DNA of 64,000 nt, from NCBI GenBank assembly GCA_023663805.1, contig JAMPGR010000001.1, positions 35,523-99,522 on the forward strand, written 5' to 3'. The position numbers were made by a program, and so were the translations under genes. Below, one piece after another: positions 63,912-64,000 of this stretch. This DNA is from Clostridium sp. (GTDB lineage: Bacteria > Bacteroidota > Bacteroidia > Bacteroidales > Muribaculaceae). The notes under the pieces are model-generated. The model saw only the letters and a program-made list of their open reading frames with translations, had not been told where the DNA came from and did no database searches. The number at the start of each line of letters is the position of its first letter. Position 1 is the stretch's first letter.

Positions 63912-63943
63912 AAAACCGCCCGGCCTGGTTTCAGGTCGGGCGG
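63912..63943 (-). terminator. Terminator of the rRNA operon
   Basis: On the minus strand a GC-rich stem pairs 63937-63943 with 63916-63922 and continues inward after one mismatch; it is followed by TTTTC. It directly follows the 5S rRNA 3' end. Confidence 0.8.
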
Positions 63944-63954
63944 CTTCAGTAGAG

Positions 63955-64000
63955 GGGGCGGTTACCTACTTTCCCACTTTCGCAGTATCATCGGCGTGGT
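63955..64000 (-). rRNA. 5S ribosomal RNA, 3' part (partial)
   Basis: On the minus strand the last 46 bases read as the 3' third of a Bacteroidota 5S rRNA: CGCCGATGATACTGC, then GTGGGAAAGTAGGTAACCGCC. The 5' two thirds lie beyond the window edge. An rRNA operon therefore enters from the right on the minus strand. The exact 3' end is uncertain by a few bases. Confidence 0.85.

Overview
The window is a GC-rich chromosomal segment of a Bacteroidota bacterium, most likely a gut Bacteroidales; I lean towards a Muribaculaceae-like genome, but no 16S gene is in view, so that placement is inference. The evidence is a SusC/SusD pair with a polysaccharide utilisation locus (PUL), a hybrid two-component regulator, Bacteroidota-type promoters (TTTG-N18-21-TAnnTTTG), C-terminal tails of the 'FYNLQGIRVANP' type, and a bile-acid-type 7-alpha-hydroxysteroid dehydrogenase. 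There are no obvious Shine-Dalgarno sites at most starts, so starts were chosen from gene overlaps, promoters and protein homology.

Region 1 (1-22.1 kb, + strand) is a PUL: SusC-like transporter, SusD-like lipoprotein, a secreted FG-GAP protein, two tandem divergent clan GH-D enzymes, a hybrid two-component system, a GQSNM esterase, a GH36 alpha-galactosidase and a GH92 alpha-mannosidase. Together they predict import and dismantling of an acetylated glycan carrying alpha-galactose and alpha-mannose.

Region 2 (22.2-27.2 kb, - strand) is a thiamine operon, thiS-thiE(double domain)-thiG-thiH-tenA-thiD, behind a consensus promoter and a TPP riboswitch. ThiC and ThiF are not in it. An Rpn/PD-(D/E)XK nuclease gene with a 12-bp in-frame tandem repeat follows (27.2-28.1 kb) and is more AT-rich than its surroundings.

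Region 3 (28.2-39.1 kb, - strand) is a tightly packed run dxr-rseP-rlmI-M49 peptidase-tgt-LptF/G permease-GH2. RseP has a charged insertion and Tgt lacks the usual zinc cysteines. A truncated tail-bearing gene and an OmpA-family porin with a long leader containing a small basic ORF lie beyond on the + strand (39.1-41.2 kb).

Region 4 (41.3-52.8 kb, - strand) has a FecBCD/BtuFCD-type metal-chelate or corrinoid importer, a GH92 plus basic-secretory-protein peptidase pair, and a TPR protein-M3 peptidase-D-Ala-D-Ala dipeptidase operon.

Region 5 (52.9-60.6 kb, + strand) carries a GT2 glycosyltransferase on a nearly leaderless promoter, a GYF_2/repeat/membrane protein, DUF4286, ruvC, fmt, the anaerobic ribonucleotide reductase pair nrdD-nrdG with candidate upstream operators, and purT.

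Region 6 (60.6-64 kb) holds a DUF488-hdhA pair, a cupin and a rubredoxin, nfo, a DUF1232 membrane protein, a 9-bp tandem repeat tract, and at the right edge the 3' part of a 5S rRNA on the - strand with its terminator, so an rRNA operon enters from beyond the window.
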